In this document: positions 27,834-37,510 of the stretch, one piece after another
How positions within the stretch are numbered: the stretch's first letter is position 1
How the letters are laid out: each line of letters begins with the position of its first letter
DNA from: Rhizobium sp. Q54
GTDB lineage: Bacteria; Pseudomonadota; Alphaproteobacteria; ATCC43930; CGMCC-115725
Assembly (NCBI GenBank): GCA_945861155.1
Contig: CAMATN010000038.1
Span: forward strand, 1 to 37,510
Length of the DNA: 37,510 nt
Reading direction: 5' to 3'
Notes under the pieces: generated by a model
Seen by the model: the letters and a program-made list of their open reading frames with translations, nothing else
Told to the model about the DNA's origin: nothing
Database searches by the model: none
Made by a program: the position numbers and the translations under genes

Positions 27834-28169
27834 GTGGCGATCTATTATTTGAGCCTCGTCGGGGCGATCCTGTTCGGCATTGCCGGCCAGATCGCGCTCA
27901 AATCGGGGGCGCTCGGCTCATCGAGCGTGGCGGCGCAATTCGTCAACCCGCTGACCATCATCGGTTTCGGGATCTATGCGTTGGCGGCGGTCTGCTACAT
28001 CGTCGCGCTGAAGAAGATTCCGGTATCGGTGGCGTTCCCGTCGGTCGCGGCGAGCTATGCGATCGTCGCGGTCATCGCCCATCTGATGTGGAACGAGCCG
28101 TTCGGCTGGCCGCAAATCGGTGGGATTCTGCTGATCGGCGGCGGCATCCTGCTGATCCACCAGCACTGA
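27834..28169 (+). CDS. SMR/EmrE-like small membrane protein, possible undecaprenyl-phosphate-sugar flippase
   Basis: The 111-aa protein has four membrane helices (AIYYLSLVGAILFGIAGQIA, NPLTIIGFGIYALAAVCYIV, VAFPSVAASYAIVAVIAHLM, WPQIGGILLIGGGILLI). It contains the SMR-type motif LKKIPVSVAFPSVAASYAIV. The N-terminal Glu of EmrE drug pumps is absent (the first helix has Gln in GIAGQIALKSG), which favours an ArnE/F-like lipid-linked sugar flippase. The GTG at 27834 is the best start. It is 26 bp after the glycosyltransferase stop and ends 3 bp before the convergent htpG. Confidence 0.83.
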   Translation: MAIYYLSLVGAILFGIAGQIALKSGALGSSSVAAQFVNPLTIIGFGIYALAAVCYIVALKKIPVSVAFPSVAASYAIVAVIAHLMWNEPFGWPQIGGILLIGGGILLIHQH

Positions 28170-28172
28170 GCG

Positions 28173-30059
28173 TCAACACGCCGAGGGGAGACCGCGTTCG
28201 AGCAGCAACGCGAGGCGACGGGCGAAGGCGGAGGGATCGGGCAATTGCTCACCCTCCACGATGCGCGCCTGGTCGAGCAGCAGCCAAGCGAACTCGGCAA
28301 GCTGATCGGAGGCGCCGGTTTCGCCGACCGAGGCGGCGAGGCGCTCGATCAGCCGATGGCGCGGGTTCAGTTCGAGGATGCGCTTCGCGGCGCTGTCGAG
28401 CTGCTTGTGCTGTTTGAGCAGCCGCTCGAAATGCATATCGATATCTCCCTCGTCGGCGACGAGGCACACCGCGCTGTCGGTCAGCCGGTCGGAGCCGCGC
28501 ACATCCTTGACAGCCTCGCCCAATGCCAGCTTGAAGATCGCGATCAGGCTGGCGAGCTTGGGCGGCGGCGCGGGCTTGTCGGCGCTGTCCTTCTGGTCCT
28601 CGGGCGGTGCGATCTTGTCGAGATCGAGCCCGCCGCGTGTCGCCGATTTGAACGGTTTTTCCTGATAGGCGGCGACCGACGACACCCAGAATTCGTCGAT
28701 CGGATCGGTCAATAGCAGCACCTCGACGCCGCGGGCGCGGAAGCCCTCGAGCTGCGGGCTCTTGGTCAGCAGATCGAGATTGTCGCCGGTGATTGTGTAG
28801 ATCGCCTCCTGCCCCGGCCGCAGCGCCGCGAGGTAGTCGTCGAGCGAGACGAGGCCGTCCCGGGTCGTCGAGCGGAAACGGGCGAGCGATAAGAGGGTGT
28901 CGCGCTGCTCGCGGTCCTCATACAGCCCCTCCTTCAGCACCGCGCCAAAATTGTCCCAGAAATTGGCGTATTCGGCAGGCGCCTCGCTCGCCTTCTTGGA
29001 CAATTCGCTCAGCACGCGGCGGGTCAGCTGCTGGCGGATGCGCGCCACCATCGGGTTCGATTGCAGCATTTCGCGGCCGATATTGAGCGGCAGATCCTCG
29101 CTGTCGACGATTCCCTTTACGAAGCGCAGATAAGCCGGCAGCAGTTCGGTCCCCTCGTCGGTGATGAACACCCGGCGGACATAAAGCTTGAGGCGCGACT
29201 TGCGCTCCGGGTCGAACAGGTCGAAGGGTTTTTGCGACGGCACGAACAACAACAGCGTGTATTCGAGCACGCCCTCGGCCCGGGCATGCAAGGTCAGCCA
29301 CGGCTCGTCGAAACCGTGTCCGACATGGTGATAGAATTCCTTGTATTGCTCCGCGCTGATCTCGGCACGCGGCCGGGTCCACAAGGCCGAGGCAGTGTTG
29401 ATCGTCTCTTCCTTGTTGCCGTCGGCGAGCACGATCGGCAGTGCGATATGGTCGGAATAGGCCTTGACGATCTGGCGGAGCCGGTGCGGTTCGAGATATT
29501 CCTCGTCGCCCTCGCGCATATGCAATGTGATGCGGGCGCCGCGCGGCACATTGGCGGCCGGCTCGACCGTGAAGCTGCCCTTGCCGTCCGACGCCCAGCG
29601 CCAACCCTCGCTGTCGCCGGCCTTGCGGCTCAGCACCTCGACCCGGTCCGCGACCATGAAGGCCGAATAGAAGCCGACCCCGAACTGCCCGATCAGGCTG
29701 ACGTCTTTTTTGGCGTCGCCGGTCAGTTCGTCAACGAACGCGGCGGTGCCGGAGCGCGCGATCGTGCCGAGATTTTCGATCAGCTCGTCGCGGTTCAGAC
29801 CGATGCCGTTATCCGAGACGGTCAGAATCCGCGAGGATTTGACCGGGGTCAGCACGACCCGGTAATTCGCGTCGCCTTCGCTCAAGCCCGGCTCGGTCAG
29901 CGCGGCATAGCGCAGCCGGTCGCAAGCATCGGACGCGTTCGAGATCAGCTCGCGCAGGAATATCTCCTTCTCGCTATACAGCGAATGCGCGACGATATCG
30001 AGAAGGCGGCTGACTTCCGCTTGAAAAATTCTGGTTTCGGGGGCGGCTTGCTCGGTCAT
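28173..30059 (-). CDS. htpG: Molecular chaperone HtpG (Hsp90)
   Basis: HtpG is the bacterial Hsp90, an ATP-dependent chaperone. The 628-aa sequence has the GHKL nucleotide site: E37 and N41 in FLRELISNASDA, DNGIGLNRDELIENLGTIA, and GQFGVGFYSAFMVADRVEV. The middle domain has YVRRVFITDEGTELLPAYLRFVKGIVDSEDLPLN, and the C-terminal dimerisation part is present. I chose the ATG at 30059 (MTEQAAPETRIFQAEV), since the frame upstream runs through the promoter. A heat-shock-type promoter precedes it. Confidence 0.97.
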   Translation of the reverse strand: MTEQAAPETRIFQAEVSRLLDIVAHSLYSEKEIFLRELISNASDACDRLRYAALTEPGLSEGDANYRVVLTPVKSSRILTVSDNGIGLNRDELIENLGTIARSGTAAFVDELTGDAKKDVSLIGQFGVGFYSAFMVADRVEVLSRKAGDSEGWRWASDGKGSFTVEPAANVPRGARITLHMREGDEEYLEPHRLRQIVKAYSDHIALPIVLADGNKEETINTASALWTRPRAEISAEQYKEFYHHVGHGFDEPWLTLHARAEGVLEYTLLLFVPSQKPFDLFDPERKSRLKLYVRRVFITDEGTELLPAYLRFVKGIVDSEDLPLNIGREMLQSNPMVARIRQQLTRRVLSELSKKASEAPAEYANFWDNFGAVLKEGLYEDREQRDTLLSLARFRSTTRDGLVSLDDYLAALRPGQEAIYTITGDNLDLLTKSPQLEGFRARGVEVLLLTDPIDEFWVSSVAAYQEKPFKSATRGGLDLDKIAPPEDQKDSADKPAPPPKLASLIAIFKLALGEAVKDVRGSDRLTDSAVCLVADEGDIDMHFERLLKQHKQLDSAAKRILELNPRHRLIERLAASVGETGASDQLAEFAWLLLDQARIVEGEQLPDPSAFARRLALLLERGLPSAC

Positions 30060-30092
30060 ATTCAGCAGATTTATGGTGAGGGGTCGCGCGAG

Positions 30093-30121
30093 ATATGAGG
30101 CCCAAGGCCCTCTGGCGCAAG
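30093..30121 (-). promoter_or_regulatory. Likely RpoH (sigma-32) promoter of htpG
   Basis: On the minus strand CTTG (30121-30118), an 18-nt spacer and CTCATAT (30099-30093) match the alphaproteobacterial RpoH pattern CTTG-N18-CYTATNT at all but one position of the -10. The predicted start is near 30086, about 27 nt before the htpG ATG, and htpG is a classic heat-shock gene. The assignment rests on consensus matching only. Confidence 0.5.
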
Positions 30122-30226
30122 ACGCACGGAGGGTCACCCACATCGATGAAGACGGCGAATTGTCATCCCCGGCGAAGGAGCTGTCAGCAAATTGGTCGAA
30201 GGGCTGCATCGGTATCCGCCGCCGTG

Positions 30227-31653
<1,427 letters not shown>

Positions 31654-33282
31654 CTACGCCGCGTGGCGGACGCCGCGGCGCCAGCGCTCGACGGTCTGGG
31701 CCACCACCGCGCGGTCGTCGATGTCGCGGGACCAGGCGGCGGTGAAGGACGCGGTCGAACTCTTCGGGCGGGCATCCTCGGGCAACGGCGAAAAGCAGAT
31801 CCGCACCGGCATCGAGACGCCCTCGCCGACCGCGATCGCCTCGCCGTTGCGCAGCGCCGGGAGAAAATTCATCAGCCCGTGCGAGGCTTCGGACAACGCA
31901 TCGCGCAGGATGTCCTGGTCTTCGTGATTGGTCATGCGCAACGCGAACATCGTGTTGCATTCCGACAGCAGGCTCGCCGCGAGGTCGGACGGGCGTTGCG
32001 TGACGACGCACAAGGATACCCCGTATTTGCGGCCTTCCTTGGCAATCCGGGAGAGTGCGCGTTTGGCTGCCTCGAAACCGAGTTCCTTGTCGCGCGGCGC
32101 ATAGCGGTGCGCCTCCTCGCACACGATCGTGATCGGGATCGTCGTCTCGCTCCACATCGCGAAATCGAAGGTCAGCCGGCAGACCAGCGATACGACGACG
32201 TTCAACACCTCCGACGGCACCGCCGAGATGTCGAGGATCGTGATCGGCTTGCCGTTGACCGGGATGCGGAACAAATTCGACAGGATCTCCGACATCTCGT
32301 CGCGCAGGCTGAGGCTCTGCCCGAACACGAAGGCGTAGCGTGCGTCGGCTTGCAGCGCGCCGATCCGCGCCTTGACGGTTTGGAACGCGCTGAGGCTCTC
32401 GGGGCGGTTGAGCGCCCCCATCGCGCGGTCGATATGGCTCAGCACGTCCGACATGCGGTAGGGGACCGGCGTATCGACGCTGCCGACCTTGTCGAGGCCG
32501 GCCTTCGAGAAATTCGACTGCTTGGCGGCCAGCACCGTTTCGGCGAGGATCTTGCGCTGCTCCATGTCGCTGCGCTCGTTGCCCAGCACGATCTCGGCCA
32601 ATTCGTCGAAATTGAACAGCCAATAGGGCAGGCGCAACCCGTCATCGGGGCTTAACACGACCGCGCGATCGGCGAAGGCGCGGGCATATTCGTTGTGCGG
32701 ATCGAGCAGCATGACGTGGGCATTGGGATTGTACTCGATGACCGCCCGCAGGATCGTCGCGACCGCGCACGACTTGCCCGACCCGGTGGTGCCGACGATG
32801 CTGAAATGCTTGCCCATCAAATCGTCGATGCGCAGATAGGCGGGAACGCTGCTCGCCTGGTAGATCGTGCCGACCGGGACGCTCGCAGTGCCGCGCGGCG
32901 CGTAGACCTGCGCCAGATCCTCGGGCGTCGCCAGAAAGACCGGCGATTCGATCGAGGGAAACACCGAGACGCCGCGCTGAAAACCGTAATAGGCGCCGCT
33001 CGCATCGCGCAGCATCTCGCCCAACAGCTCGATCTCGATGATCTTCAAATCCTCATCGGGCGAGGACAGCGAGGGCAGCGGGACGCGCAGCGCGTTGACC
33101 ATCCCAAAGACCGTCGAGGCGCGGGTTTGCAGCTTGACCAGCCCACCCATCTCGATCGCGTCCGCCGGGCGCGCTTCGTCCGGGACCGGCGTTTCCAAAA
33201 GGACGATGACCTGGGCGGCGGACACCGCGATGACCCGGCCGATCCGCGCCGTTTCGACGAGTGGGAGATTGGTTCCGTCCAT
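31654..33282 (-). CDS. HerA-like ATP-binding protein (DUF87/DUF853 type)
   Basis: This is a 542-aa ATPase of the HerA/FtsK superfamily. An N-terminal HAS-barrel-like part (IGRVIAVSAAQVIVLLETPV) precedes Walker A GTTGSGKS (163-170, K near 169-170), LLDPHNEYARAFAD, the HerA segment TILDISAVPSEVLNVVVSLV, Walker B ITIVCEEAHRY and an Arg-containing VVTQRPSDL. HerA proteins act on DNA ends, usually with a NurA nuclease. No NurA-like gene adjoins it here. Nothing in the gene looks damaged. The IS110-bearing repeat lies 156 bp past its 3' end. Confidence 0.87.
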   Translation of the reverse strand: MDGTNLPLVETARIGRVIAVSAAQVIVLLETPVPDEARPADAIEMGGLVKLQTRASTVFGMVNALRVPLPSLSSPDEDLKIIEIELLGEMLRDASGAYYGFQRGVSVFPSIESPVFLATPEDLAQVYAPRGTASVPVGTIYQASSVPAYLRIDDLMGKHFSIVGTTGSGKSCAVATILRAVIEYNPNAHVMLLDPHNEYARAFADRAVVLSPDDGLRLPYWLFNFDELAEIVLGNERSDMEQRKILAETVLAAKQSNFSKAGLDKVGSVDTPVPYRMSDVLSHIDRAMGALNRPESLSAFQTVKARIGALQADARYAFVFGQSLSLRDEMSEILSNLFRIPVNGKPITILDISAVPSEVLNVVVSLVCRLTFDFAMWSETTIPITIVCEEAHRYAPRDKELGFEAAKRALSRIAKEGRKYGVSLCVVTQRPSDLAASLLSECNTMFALRMTNHEDQDILRDALSEASHGLMNFLPALRNGEAIAVGEGVSMPVRICFSPLPEDARPKSSTASFTAAWSRDIDDRAVVAQTVERWRRGVRHAA

Positions 33283-33419
33283 TGGCTCGCTCGTGATTAG
33301 CGCACGCCGCGGGGCGTAGCGCCGGGAAAAACAAGGTCCGTCGTCGGGCGTGTCGAAAGGCGTGTGGTCATACCGGGCGGTCCAACTCGGTCAATCCAGG
33401 CCCGGCACTCAGTCGGCAC

Positions 33420-34301
33420 TCAGGCGACCTGCGCGGCGGCCATCGGCCGGACGCGGATTGCCGGCAGGGAGATCTCGACGGTGGTGCCGACATCGACCTC
33501 GCTGGCCAGCGTCAGCTCGCCGCCGTGCATCTTGACCAGGGCGCGCGCGATCGGCAGCCCGAGCCCGATCCCGCCATTCTGACGGGTCAGATGGTCCTCG
33601 ACCTGGCCAAAGGGCTGCAATACCCGCTCGAGGTCTTCGTTCGGGATGCCCTTGCCGGTGTCCCGCACCAGGATCGACAGGTCGCCCGCGGAGGTCAAAT
33701 CGGAGTCGATCTCGATGCTGCCGCCCTCCGGGGTGAACTTGATCGCGTTCGACAGCAGGTTGACGAAAACCTGGGTCATCTTGGCCGGATCGAGCCGGAG
33801 CAGGCACTCGACCACCATGCCGGACATGATCGCGACCGATTTTTCCTCGGCGGCCTTGCGCAGCGGCCTGATGGCGGCGTCCAGCACCTCTTCGAGCGCG
33901 ACGTCCTGCTCGTCGAGTTCGAGCTTGCCCGCTTCGATCCGGGCCAGGTCGAGGACGCCATTGAGCATGCCCAATAGCTGGCTGCCGGATTCGTGGATGT
34001 AGCGGGCGTAACCCGGGATCTCGCTGGGGCGCGGCGCGGTCTGGAGGATCTCGGAAAACCCGATGATCGCGTTGAGCGGGGTTCGCAATTCGTGCGTCAT
34101 CGTCGCCAGAAACTGGCTTTTGGCCCGATCGGCGGCCTGCGCCTGCCGCATCGCATGGCCGGCCAGTTGTGCCGCGCTCTCGGCTTGCTCCTTGGCGGCG
34201 ATCAGGGCGCGCTCGGTGTAGCGGCGCTCCATCAGCGTGCCGAGCTGGCTGCAGTAATCGTCGAGAAGCGATCGGTTCTGGCGCTGGCGGGGTTTGCTCA
34301 T
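33420..34301 (-). CDS. Soluble sensor histidine kinase
   Basis: The 293-aa kinase has no membrane helix. A coiled coil (about 25-62) leads into HisKA with the phospho-acceptor H70 in ATMTHELRTPLNAIIGFSEI, then an HATPase domain with N-box VFVNLLSNAIKF, G1 VRDTGKGIP and G2 GGIGLGLPIARALVKMHGG. I chose the ATG at 34301, because the longer frame (to 34526) would run into the divergent helicase promoter region. No response regulator is next to it, so it is an orphan. Its HELRTPLNAIIGFSE sequence resembles the PleC/DivJ/PdhS group, though a specific assignment is not safe. Confidence 0.9.
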   Translation of the reverse strand: MSKPRQRQNRSLLDDYCSQLGTLMERRYTERALIAAKEQAESAAQLAGHAMRQAQAADRAKSQFLATMTHELRTPLNAIIGFSEILQTAPRPSEIPGYARYIHESGSQLLGMLNGVLDLARIEAGKLELDEQDVALEEVLDAAIRPLRKAAEEKSVAIMSGMVVECLLRLDPAKMTQVFVNLLSNAIKFTPEGGSIEIDSDLTSAGDLSILVRDTGKGIPNEDLERVLQPFGQVEDHLTRQNGGIGLGLPIARALVKMHGGELTLASEVDVGTTVEISLPAIRVRPMAAAQVA

Positions 34302-34498
34302 TGGCCGGTCCTGTTGCAGACGCAGCTTTACCGCGGGAGGGTGAAGGATAGTTAAACACGGGCTCGGGAGGCCACATCGAAAATTGGCCGAGTCGCGCTC
34401 CCTAAACACCCGCAGGTTTCGATCCGCCCCAAAAAAAGCTCTCGGGTCGGCCAGCGGCGCCTTGGCTCTTGCCCTGCCGCCGCCGGCACCGCACCTTA

Positions 34499-37000
34499 AT
34501 GGCCATGGCCATGCTCCGTTCCGCACCGCGTCTTGTCGCGGTTCTCGGGCCGACCAATACCGGCAAGACGCATTTTGCGATCGAGCGCATGCTCGATCAC
34601 CAAAGCGGCATGATCGGTTTTCCGCTGCGGCTGCTGGCCCGCGAGAATTACGACCGCGTCGTCAAGCTGCGCGGGGCGCGCGCGGTCGCGCTGATCACGG
34701 GCGAGGAAAAAATCCTGCCGCCCAACCCGTCCTATTTCGTCTGCACCGTCGAATCGATGCCGCTCGACCGCCCGGTCGAATTCCTCGCGATCGACGAAAT
34801 CCAGCTCTGCGCCGATCCCGAGCGCGGCCATGTCTTTACCGCGCGCCTGTTGCATGCCCGCGGGCTGACCGAGACGATGTTCCTCGGCGCCGACACGATC
34901 CGGCCGCTGATGCGCCGCCTCGTGCCGGGGGTCGAATACATCAGCCGGCCGCGCTTTTCGACGCTGTTCCATACCGGGCACAAAAAGGTGACGCGGCTGC
35001 CGCGCCGCAGCGCCGTCGTCGCGTTCAGCCTGGCCGATGTGTTCTCGCTCGCCGAACTGGTGCGGCGCCAGCGCGGCGGCACCGCGATCGTGCTCGGCGC
35101 GCTGAGCCCGCGCGCGCGCAACGCCCAGGTCGGCATGTTCCAGGCCGGCGAAGTCGATTACCTCGTGGCGACCGATGCGATCGGCATGGGGCTCAACATG
35201 GATCTCGACCATGTCGCCTTCGCCCGCCTCTCCAAGTTCGACGGTCGCGGGCCGCGCCGCCTGTCGGCGGCCGAGATCGGCCAGATCGCCGGGCGCGCCG
35301 GGCGGCACATGAGCGACGGCAGTTTCGGCACGACCGCCGATGAGGGGCTCCTCGATCCCGGCATCGTCGCGGCGGTCGAGGAGCATCGCTTCGAGCCCTT
35401 GACCCGGATTGCCTGGCGCAACACCAAGCTGCGCTTCAACTCAGTCGGGATGCTGCTGCGCAGCCTGGACGAGCGGCCGCCCTCGCCCGGGCTCGTTCAG
35501 GTGCGCGACGCCGACGACCATCGCGCGCTTACGCTATTGTCGCGCAATGCCGAGGTGACGGCGCTCGTCACCCATCCGGGCGCCGTGCGCCTCCTCTGGG
35601 AGGTCTGCCAGATCCCCGATTTCCGCAAGGTGATGAGCGACAGCCACGCGCGGTTTCTGGCGCATTGCTTTGTCCATCTCGGGGGTCCCGGCGGGCGCCT
35701 GTCGACCGCGTGGGTCGGCGCGCAGATGGCGCAGCTCGACCGGCTCGACGGCGACATCGACACGCTGATGACGCGCATCGCGCATGTCCGCACCTGGACC
35801 TACATCACCCATCGCGGCGACTGGCTCGACGGCGCCGCCGATTGGCAGGAGCGCGCCCGCGGCATCGAGGACCGGCTGTCCGACGCGCTGCACGACCGCA
35901 TCACCCAGCGCTTTGTCGACCGCCGGTCGGCCTTTCTGGTGCGCCATCTCGACGGCGACGGCGAACTGTTGGCGTCGGTCGACAGGACTGGCGCGGTGCG
36001 GGTCGAGGGGTCCTATGTCGGTCGCCTCGACGGATTTCGCTTTATACCCGACGCCGCCGAGGGCGACGCGGCGCGCACGCTTGTCACCGCCGCCAACCGG
36101 GTGCTGCGCGGCGAGGTCGGCGCGCGGGCGCGCCGGCTCACCGGCGACGCCGATTCGGCCTTCTCCATCGACTCGAACGGCGGGTTGCTGTGGGGCGCCG
36201 GCCCGGTTGCCCGGCTCGTCGCCGGCGACACGATCCTGACGCCGCGGGTCGAGGTCCGGGTCGGCGATTTTCTCGACGGCGAGGCGCGCGAGCGGGTGCG
36301 CCAGCGCTTGCAGCTCTTCGTCAAGGGCGAAATCGAGCGCCGGCTCGCGCCGCTGTTCGCGGTCCAGGCGTTGCCGCTGACCGGCGCCGCGCGGGGCCTC
36401 GCTTACCAGCTCTCGGATGCGCTCGGCTGTCTCGCGACCGAGGATGTCGCCGCTCAGCTCGCTCTGATCGATGCGCCGGGCCGGCGCGCCTTCGCCCGGG
36501 TTGGGGTCCGCTTTGGCACGGGCACGATCTACCTTGAGCCTTTGCTCGGCAACGACGCTGTGCGCCTGCGGGCGCTGCTGTGGGCCGTGCGGCACGGTCG
36601 CGCGGTCCCGCCGCTTCCCGGCGCGCGCAGCCGCGGCAAGGCGATCACCGTCGATCCTGAGTTGCCGTCGTCGTTCTATGCCGCGATCGGCCGGCGTGTG
36701 TTGGCCGGGCTGGCGCTGCGTCCCGACCGGCTCGAACGGCTTGACGCGGCAGCGCGCAACCGGGCCCGAATCGGCCGCTTTGCCGCCGATGCCGAACTCG
36801 CCGGGCTCGCCGGTGTCGCACCCGGCGAATTGCGCGGCGTGCTGCTCGCACTTGGCTATCGCGCGGTGATCGAAGGCGGCGACGAGTTCTTTATCGGGAA
36901 GCCGCGACGCCGCGGCCTTCAACATCGCGGCGAGGCGCCTCCGATGACGCCGCGCGAGGGTCATCCCTTTGCCAAGCTGAGGGAGTTGAGATTAGCTTGA
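34499..37000 (+). CDS. SUV3-like RNA helicase (mitochondrial degradosome helicase type)
   Basis: The 833-aa protein begins with the SUV3 helicase core: Walker A AVLGPTNTGKTHFAIERML (17-24), LLARENYDRV, the DEIQ box AIDEIQLCADPERG (near 98-103), TMFLGADTIRPL, and the helicase C motifs ATDAIGMGLNMDLDHVAFAR and QIAGRAGRH. A long C-terminal region (about 300-833) has no motif I can name. Mitochondrial SUV3 works in RNA decay, and an RNA role here is an inference. Of several nearby ATG codons I took 34499. The stop overlaps the S4 gene (TTGA). Confidence 0.88.
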   Translation: MAMAMLRSAPRLVAVLGPTNTGKTHFAIERMLDHQSGMIGFPLRLLARENYDRVVKLRGARAVALITGEEKILPPNPSYFVCTVESMPLDRPVEFLAIDEIQLCADPERGHVFTARLLHARGLTETMFLGADTIRPLMRRLVPGVEYISRPRFSTLFHTGHKKVTRLPRRSAVVAFSLADVFSLAELVRRQRGGTAIVLGALSPRARNAQVGMFQAGEVDYLVATDAIGMGLNMDLDHVAFARLSKFDGRGPRRLSAAEIGQIAGRAGRHMSDGSFGTTADEGLLDPGIVAAVEEHRFEPLTRIAWRNTKLRFNSVGMLLRSLDERPPSPGLVQVRDADDHRALTLLSRNAEVTALVTHPGAVRLLWEVCQIPDFRKVMSDSHARFLAHCFVHLGGPGGRLSTAWVGAQMAQLDRLDGDIDTLMTRIAHVRTWTYITHRGDWLDGAADWQERARGIEDRLSDALHDRITQRFVDRRSAFLVRHLDGDGELLASVDRTGAVRVEGSYVGRLDGFRFIPDAAEGDAARTLVTAANRVLRGEVGARARRLTGDADSAFSIDSNGGLLWGAGPVARLVAGDTILTPRVEVRVGDFLDGEARERVRQRLQLFVKGEIERRLAPLFAVQALPLTGAARGLAYQLSDALGCLATEDVAAQLALIDAPGRRAFARVGVRFGTGTIYLEPLLGNDAVRLRALLWAVRHGRAVPPLPGARSRGKAITVDPELPSSFYAAIGRRVLAGLALRPDRLERLDAAARNRARIGRFAADAELAGLAGVAPGELRGVLLALGYRAVIEGGDEFFIGKPRRRGLQHRGEAPPMTPREGHPFAKLRELRLA

Positions 37001-37410
37001 CAGAAACCGCGACCGTCGCGCCGGCCGTCACGGGGCCAGATCGCGCCAAAGCCCGCCTCGACCAGTGGCTGTGGTTCGCCCGTTTCGCCAAAAGCCGCTC
37101 GCTCGCCGCCCGGCTGTGCGCCGCCGGTGCGGTCGCGATCAACGGCAGCCCGGCCAGGAAGCCGAACCAGACCGTGCGGGTCGGCGATTTTGTCGTGATC
37201 CCGCAGGGCGGGTGGCAGCGGACGGTGCGGGTGCGGGCGCTCGGAACCCGCCGCGGCCCCGCCGACGAAGCACACACGCTGTACGAAGAGACCGCCGCGG
37301 CGGCTCGCTTGCGCGACCTGACGCCTGAGTGGGTCCCATTGCTCGACCCCGATGGCGCAGCAAGCGACGCCGACGAGGCGATCCCGCCGCTCGCGGCCGG
37401 GGACGCATAG
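36997..37410 (+). CDS. S4 domain RNA-binding protein (HslR-like)
   Basis: The 137-aa protein has an S4 domain at residues 18-80: ARLDQWLWFARFAKSRSLAA, then GAVAINGSPARKPNQTVRVG. This matches HslR/YrfH, which binds stalled 50S subunits with nascent tRNA. It likely starts with TTG at 36997, overlapping the helicase stop, which is the only start that keeps the full S4 domain. The pairing with the helicase supports a shared RNA role. Confidence 0.88.
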   Translation: MTETATVAPAVTGPDRAKARLDQWLWFARFAKSRSLAARLCAAGAVAINGSPARKPNQTVRVGDFVVIPQGGWQRTVRVRALGTRRGPADEAHTLYEETAAAARLRDLTPEWVPLLDPDGAASDADEAIPPLAAGDA

Positions 37411-37456
37411 AGTATCATCGGGTCGGTCGGGGATCTTGCGCTGCACTACCCTCGCG

Positions 37457-37510
37457 CGTCCTTCGAGACGGCGCTTCGCGCCTCCTCAGGATGAGGGTAT
37501 GTTATTGATG
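37457..37510. repeat. Dispersed inverted-repeat element, copy E (one full half plus start of spacer)
   Basis: The half spans 37457-37496: CGTCCTTCGAGACGGCGCTT through CCTCAGGATGAGG, with a 5-bp stem GGCGC/GCGCC (loop TTC). Bases after 37496 (GTATGTTATTGATG) resemble the spacer of copy A. This is an unoccupied site with the same sequence as the half carrying the IS110 element, so it serves as the empty-site reference. The window ends within the element. Confidence 0.85.

Overview
This looks like a chromosomal segment of a high-GC alphaproteobacterium. The lineage markers are CckA with a perfect CtrA box upstream, a DksA with the one-cysteine C/T/S/A pattern, a mitochondrial-SUV3-like RNA helicase followed by an S4 protein, and dispersed palindromic repeats of a type I associate with this class. 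I cannot name the genus. I saw no rRNA, tRNA or CRISPR.

Layout. 1-3166: a dispersed inverted repeat, ligA and a TonB-family gene. 3176-7594: cobalamin genes, with cobA facing away from a tightly coupled cbiD-cobK-ankyrin-cobT run. 7652-11803: a small unknown gene, a HAD-IIA protein, a luciferase-like oxidoreductase, pyrD and a 2-keto-4-pentenoate hydratase-like gene. 11823-12600: a toxin-antitoxin pair (VapC PIN toxin plus an antitoxin that joins an XRE helix-turn-helix to a VapB-like tail) with its own promoter and likely operator. 12606-18517: dapB, murJ, trpS, a TauE/SafE exporter with its TIGR02186 partner, and a universal stress protein. 18570-21231: an SsuABC/TauABC-type importer. 21305-24469: cckA and dksA. 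24743-28169: a four-gene envelope-glycan module (glycosyltransferase, methyltransferase, polyprenyl-phosphate glycosyltransferase, SMR-type flippase). 28173-30059: htpG with a heat-shock-type promoter. 30227-31497: an IS110-family element inserted in a copy of the dispersed repeat. 31654-37410: a HerA-like ATPase, a soluble histidine kinase, the SUV3-like helicase and an S4 protein. A further repeat copy lies at the right edge.

The most interesting part is the IS110 element (30309-31469). It sits exactly inside one half of the dispersed repeat, and an uninterrupted copy at 37457-37496 serves as the empty site. Its transposase is broken by a 23-nt palindromic insertion and a 1-nt deletion. The leader upstream of the transposase still folds by eye like a bridge RNA: a 12-bp 5' stem-loop, then an internal loop whose two sides match the left and right halves of the occupied target (8 and 7 nt) around a CT core, then a second loop matching the element's own end (8 nt). 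This reads as a natural RNA-guided insertion system programmed for a multicopy palindromic repeat, which gives many equivalent landing sites.

The repeat itself consists of two inverted halves of 40-42 nt around a partly conserved 28-nt spacer. The internal stems differ between halves by compensatory changes, so the hairpin appears to be under selection or needed for spread. Other points are the chimeric antitoxin with a predicted leaderless promoter, the CtrA box in front of cckA, and an apparent 1-nt frameshift at the start of the methyltransferase.
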